From: CAXMQS01 sp964195995 | GTDB taxonomy: Bacteria; Actinomycetota; Acidimicrobiia; Spongiisociales; JAOTWH01 | Assembly (NCBI GenBank): GCA_964195995.1 | Contig: CAXMQS010000078.1 | Location: 1 to 38,941 of the forward strand | Direction: 5' to 3' | DNA length: 38,941 nt | In this document: in pieces, positions 37,682 to 38,941 of the stretch | Numbering within the stretch: position 1 is the stretch's first letter | Layout: every line of letters starts with the position of its first letter | Translations under genes and position numbers: made by a program | The notes under the pieces: model-generated | The model's input: the letters and a program-made list of their open reading frames with translations, nothing else | Databases searched by the model: none | What the model was told of the DNA's origin: nothing

Positions 37682-38761
37682 ATGACCACGTTGCGATGGA
37701 TCGGTTTTGCTGCCGGTGTGTTCGTGTCGGTCGGGACGATCGTCGGGGTCATGAAGACTCTCATCGTGCCTCGCCGGTCGTGGTCGTTGCTCCCGGCGTT
37801 CATCGGGCGGATGGGCTACCGCGGCTTTCACCTCATTGCCACACGAATGCGGTCGTACGACTTGGCCGATCGCTTTCTCGGATTCCTGGCCCCGGTCCTG
37901 GTCATCGGAATCCTGGTTTCCTTTCTCGCCTCCTTCGTCGTCGGCTTCGCTCTCATGCTTCTGCCGTGGGCGGATCTGAGCCTCGCCGACACGTTTCGTG
38001 AGGCCGGGTCTTCCGTGTTCACCCTCGGGTTCGTATCGACTCCCGAGCCGGTGCCGACGGCGCTCGATGTTCTGGCAGGAGCCACCGGAATGGTCTTCGT
38101 GGCGCTCACCCTCGGCTACCTGCCGACGCTCTACTCCGAGATCAAGAAGCGAGAGGGCCTCGTGAGACAGCTGGAGGGCTGGGCGGGGGCCCCGTCGTGG
38201 GGTCCGGAGGTGCTGGCAAGGCTGTCCTTGGCGTCGGCCGTCGACAAGCTCGACGGGCTCTACTCCTCGTGGGACATGTGGGCGGCACAGGTTGCCGATA
38301 CCCACATGAAGTACCCGGTTCTGACACACTTCAGGCTTCCTCGGTCGCAGAACCATTGGTCGGTTGCCTTACTGGCGGTGATGGATGCAGCTGCTCTTGA
38401 CCTGGCGCTGCGACCGGACGTCGATCAGGCGGCCGCCCGGCTGTTCCTGAGCCAGGCCAGCGGCTGTCTAGATTCTGTGGCCTACCCGATGCGGCGGATC
38501 GAAGCCGTGCGCGGCGACCCCGGCATAGACGAGGCCGAGTTCCGCCAGGGAGTCGACCGGATCATGGCCGCCGGCTTCCCCGCACAGCGTTCCGCCGAGG
38601 ATGCGTGGGAGCCTTTTGCAAAATTGCGGTCCGAGTATGCGCTTCGGGCCCATCAGATCGCCTTCTGGACGATCGCGGCGCCGGCACCATGGAGCGGCGA
38701 CCGCGACGGTTTCCCCGGCCTCGTCAACTGGCCCGAGATGCCACACACCTGGACGATCTGA
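37682..38761 (+). CDS. Ion-channel-like membrane protein
   Basis: This gene encodes 359 residues from ATG 37682 with GGAGGGAGG about 6 nt upstream. Residues 5-25 and 65-95 are membrane helices. Between about 105 and 150 comes F-R-E-A-G-S-S-V-F-T-L-G-F-V-S-T-P, then a third helix (A-G-A-T-G-M-V-F-V-A-L-T-L-G-Y-L-P). The re-entrant T-L-G-F stretch before a helix recalls a two-pass K+ channel pore, where T-V-G-Y-G is usual, so the filter is not canonical. The soluble part (160-359) is helical (L-Y-S-E-I-K-K-R-E-G, S-S-W-D-M-W-A-A-Q-V-A-D-T-H) and probably cytoplasmic. Ion selectivity cannot be judged. Confidence 0.6.
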   Translation: MTTLRWIGFAAGVFVSVGTIVGVMKTLIVPRRSWSLLPAFIGRMGYRGFHLIATRMRSYDLADRFLGFLAPVLVIGILVSFLASFVVGFALMLLPWADLSLADTFREAGSSVFTLGFVSTPEPVPTALDVLAGATGMVFVALTLGYLPTLYSEIKKREGLVRQLEGWAGAPSWGPEVLARLSLASAVDKLDGLYSSWDMWAAQVADTHMKYPVLTHFRLPRSQNHWSVALLAVMDAAALDLALRPDVDQAAARLFLSQASGCLDSVAYPMRRIEAVRGDPGIDEAEFRQGVDRIMAAGFPAQRSAEDAWEPFAKLRSEYALRAHQIAFWTIAAPAPWSGDRDGFPGLVNWPEMPHTWTI

Positions 38762-38775
38762 AGTCGCCGGAGCGG

Positions 38776-38941
38776 GGGGAGGAGACACATCTCTCCCCCG
38801 CAGGGGGGAGTATCGGCGAAGCCGGGGAGGGGGGGCTTCATAGCGGGCGCGCTGATTGGTTCCTTCGGCTGGAAACAGGAAGCCCCCTCCGCCTGCGAGA
38901 CCTTCGGTCTCTCCGGCACCTCCCCCTAAAGGGGAGGAAAC
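38776..38941 (+). repeat. BIME-like palindromic repeat, right-edge copy
   Basis: CTCTCCCCCGCAGGGGGGAG and TCGGCGAAGCCGGGG form the left unit, with GGGGGGCTTC. The right unit starts at GGAAGCCCCCTCC (38878) and ends with CACCTCCCCCTAAAGGGGAGG at the window edge. The block C-T-G-C-G-A-G-A-C-C-T-T-C-G-G-T-C-T-C-T replaces the CTCGCTGCGCTCGG hairpin by a different hairpin of like size, so structure rather than sequence is kept. Confidence 0.75.

Overview
The window is high-GC DNA from an actinobacterium. A WhiB-type Fe-S regulator, a probable F420-dependent (LLM-class) oxidoreductase, a Nif3 / zinc-ribbon coiled-coil / RNase H cluster and a class A RNase P RNA all point there. The lineage is probably uncultured and deep-branching (Acidimicrobiia-like), because it carries a complete System I (Ccm) cytochrome c maturation operon instead of the System II usual in most Actinobacteria. 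Many starts are GTG or TTG, one is probably CTG, and genes often overlap by 4 nt (ATGA or GTGA).

Region 1-2691 is accessory. It holds a broken N-terminal fragment of an FAD-linked oxidase fused out of frame to a foreign C-terminal remnant, a small unknown gene, a secreted collagen-like protein, an unknown helical protein and two look-alike terminators. It ends at a 44-nt copy of the 3' part of a tRNA-Val(UAC), the usual scar of an integrative element. Orientation puts the element on the left and the old chromosome on the right. Next come a secreted protein with a Thr/Ser repeat tail, a methyltransferase 3' remnant, a lipoprotein and a duplicated zinc-ribbon gene.

Region 5-23.3 kb is mostly housekeeping or conserved: divergent carbamoyl amidases (beta-ureidopropionase-like and D-carbamoylase-like), an HTTM-protein cluster, nnrE / nif3 / zinc ribbon / RNase H / YdjM-like genes in one overlapping run, a TauE/SafE exporter split into two half-size genes, an F420 oxidoreductase, an aquaporin, a DUF1684 protein, a DUF3179 lipoprotein, a DUF302 protein, rnpB, a GGCT-like protein, whiB and an acyl-CoA dehydrogenase.

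The most interesting gene is at 23328-24005. It encodes a secreted thioredoxin-fold lipoprotein whose first redox-active Cys codon is an in-frame TGA (W-TGA-H-R-C). The frame continues intact, with cis-Pro, to a normal stop. A hairpin beginning 9 nt after the TGA has the size, spacing and loop G expected of a bacterial SECIS element. It reads as a U-x-x-C thioredoxin-like selenoprotein. No sel genes lie in the window.

Region 24.0-31.7 kb (minus strand) holds a multi-pass membrane protein and the operon ccmA-B-C-D-E-F-HI-G, including a 40-codon ccmD and a fused ccmH-ccmI. Region 31.7-32.4 kb holds tandem copies of a BIME-like palindromic repeat, also found at 17.4, 20.3 and 38.8 kb. The right end carries a 1191-residue RND/MMPL exporter, a YqeG-like HAD phosphatase, a LysE-type translocator, a CcoS-like small membrane protein and an ion-channel-like protein.
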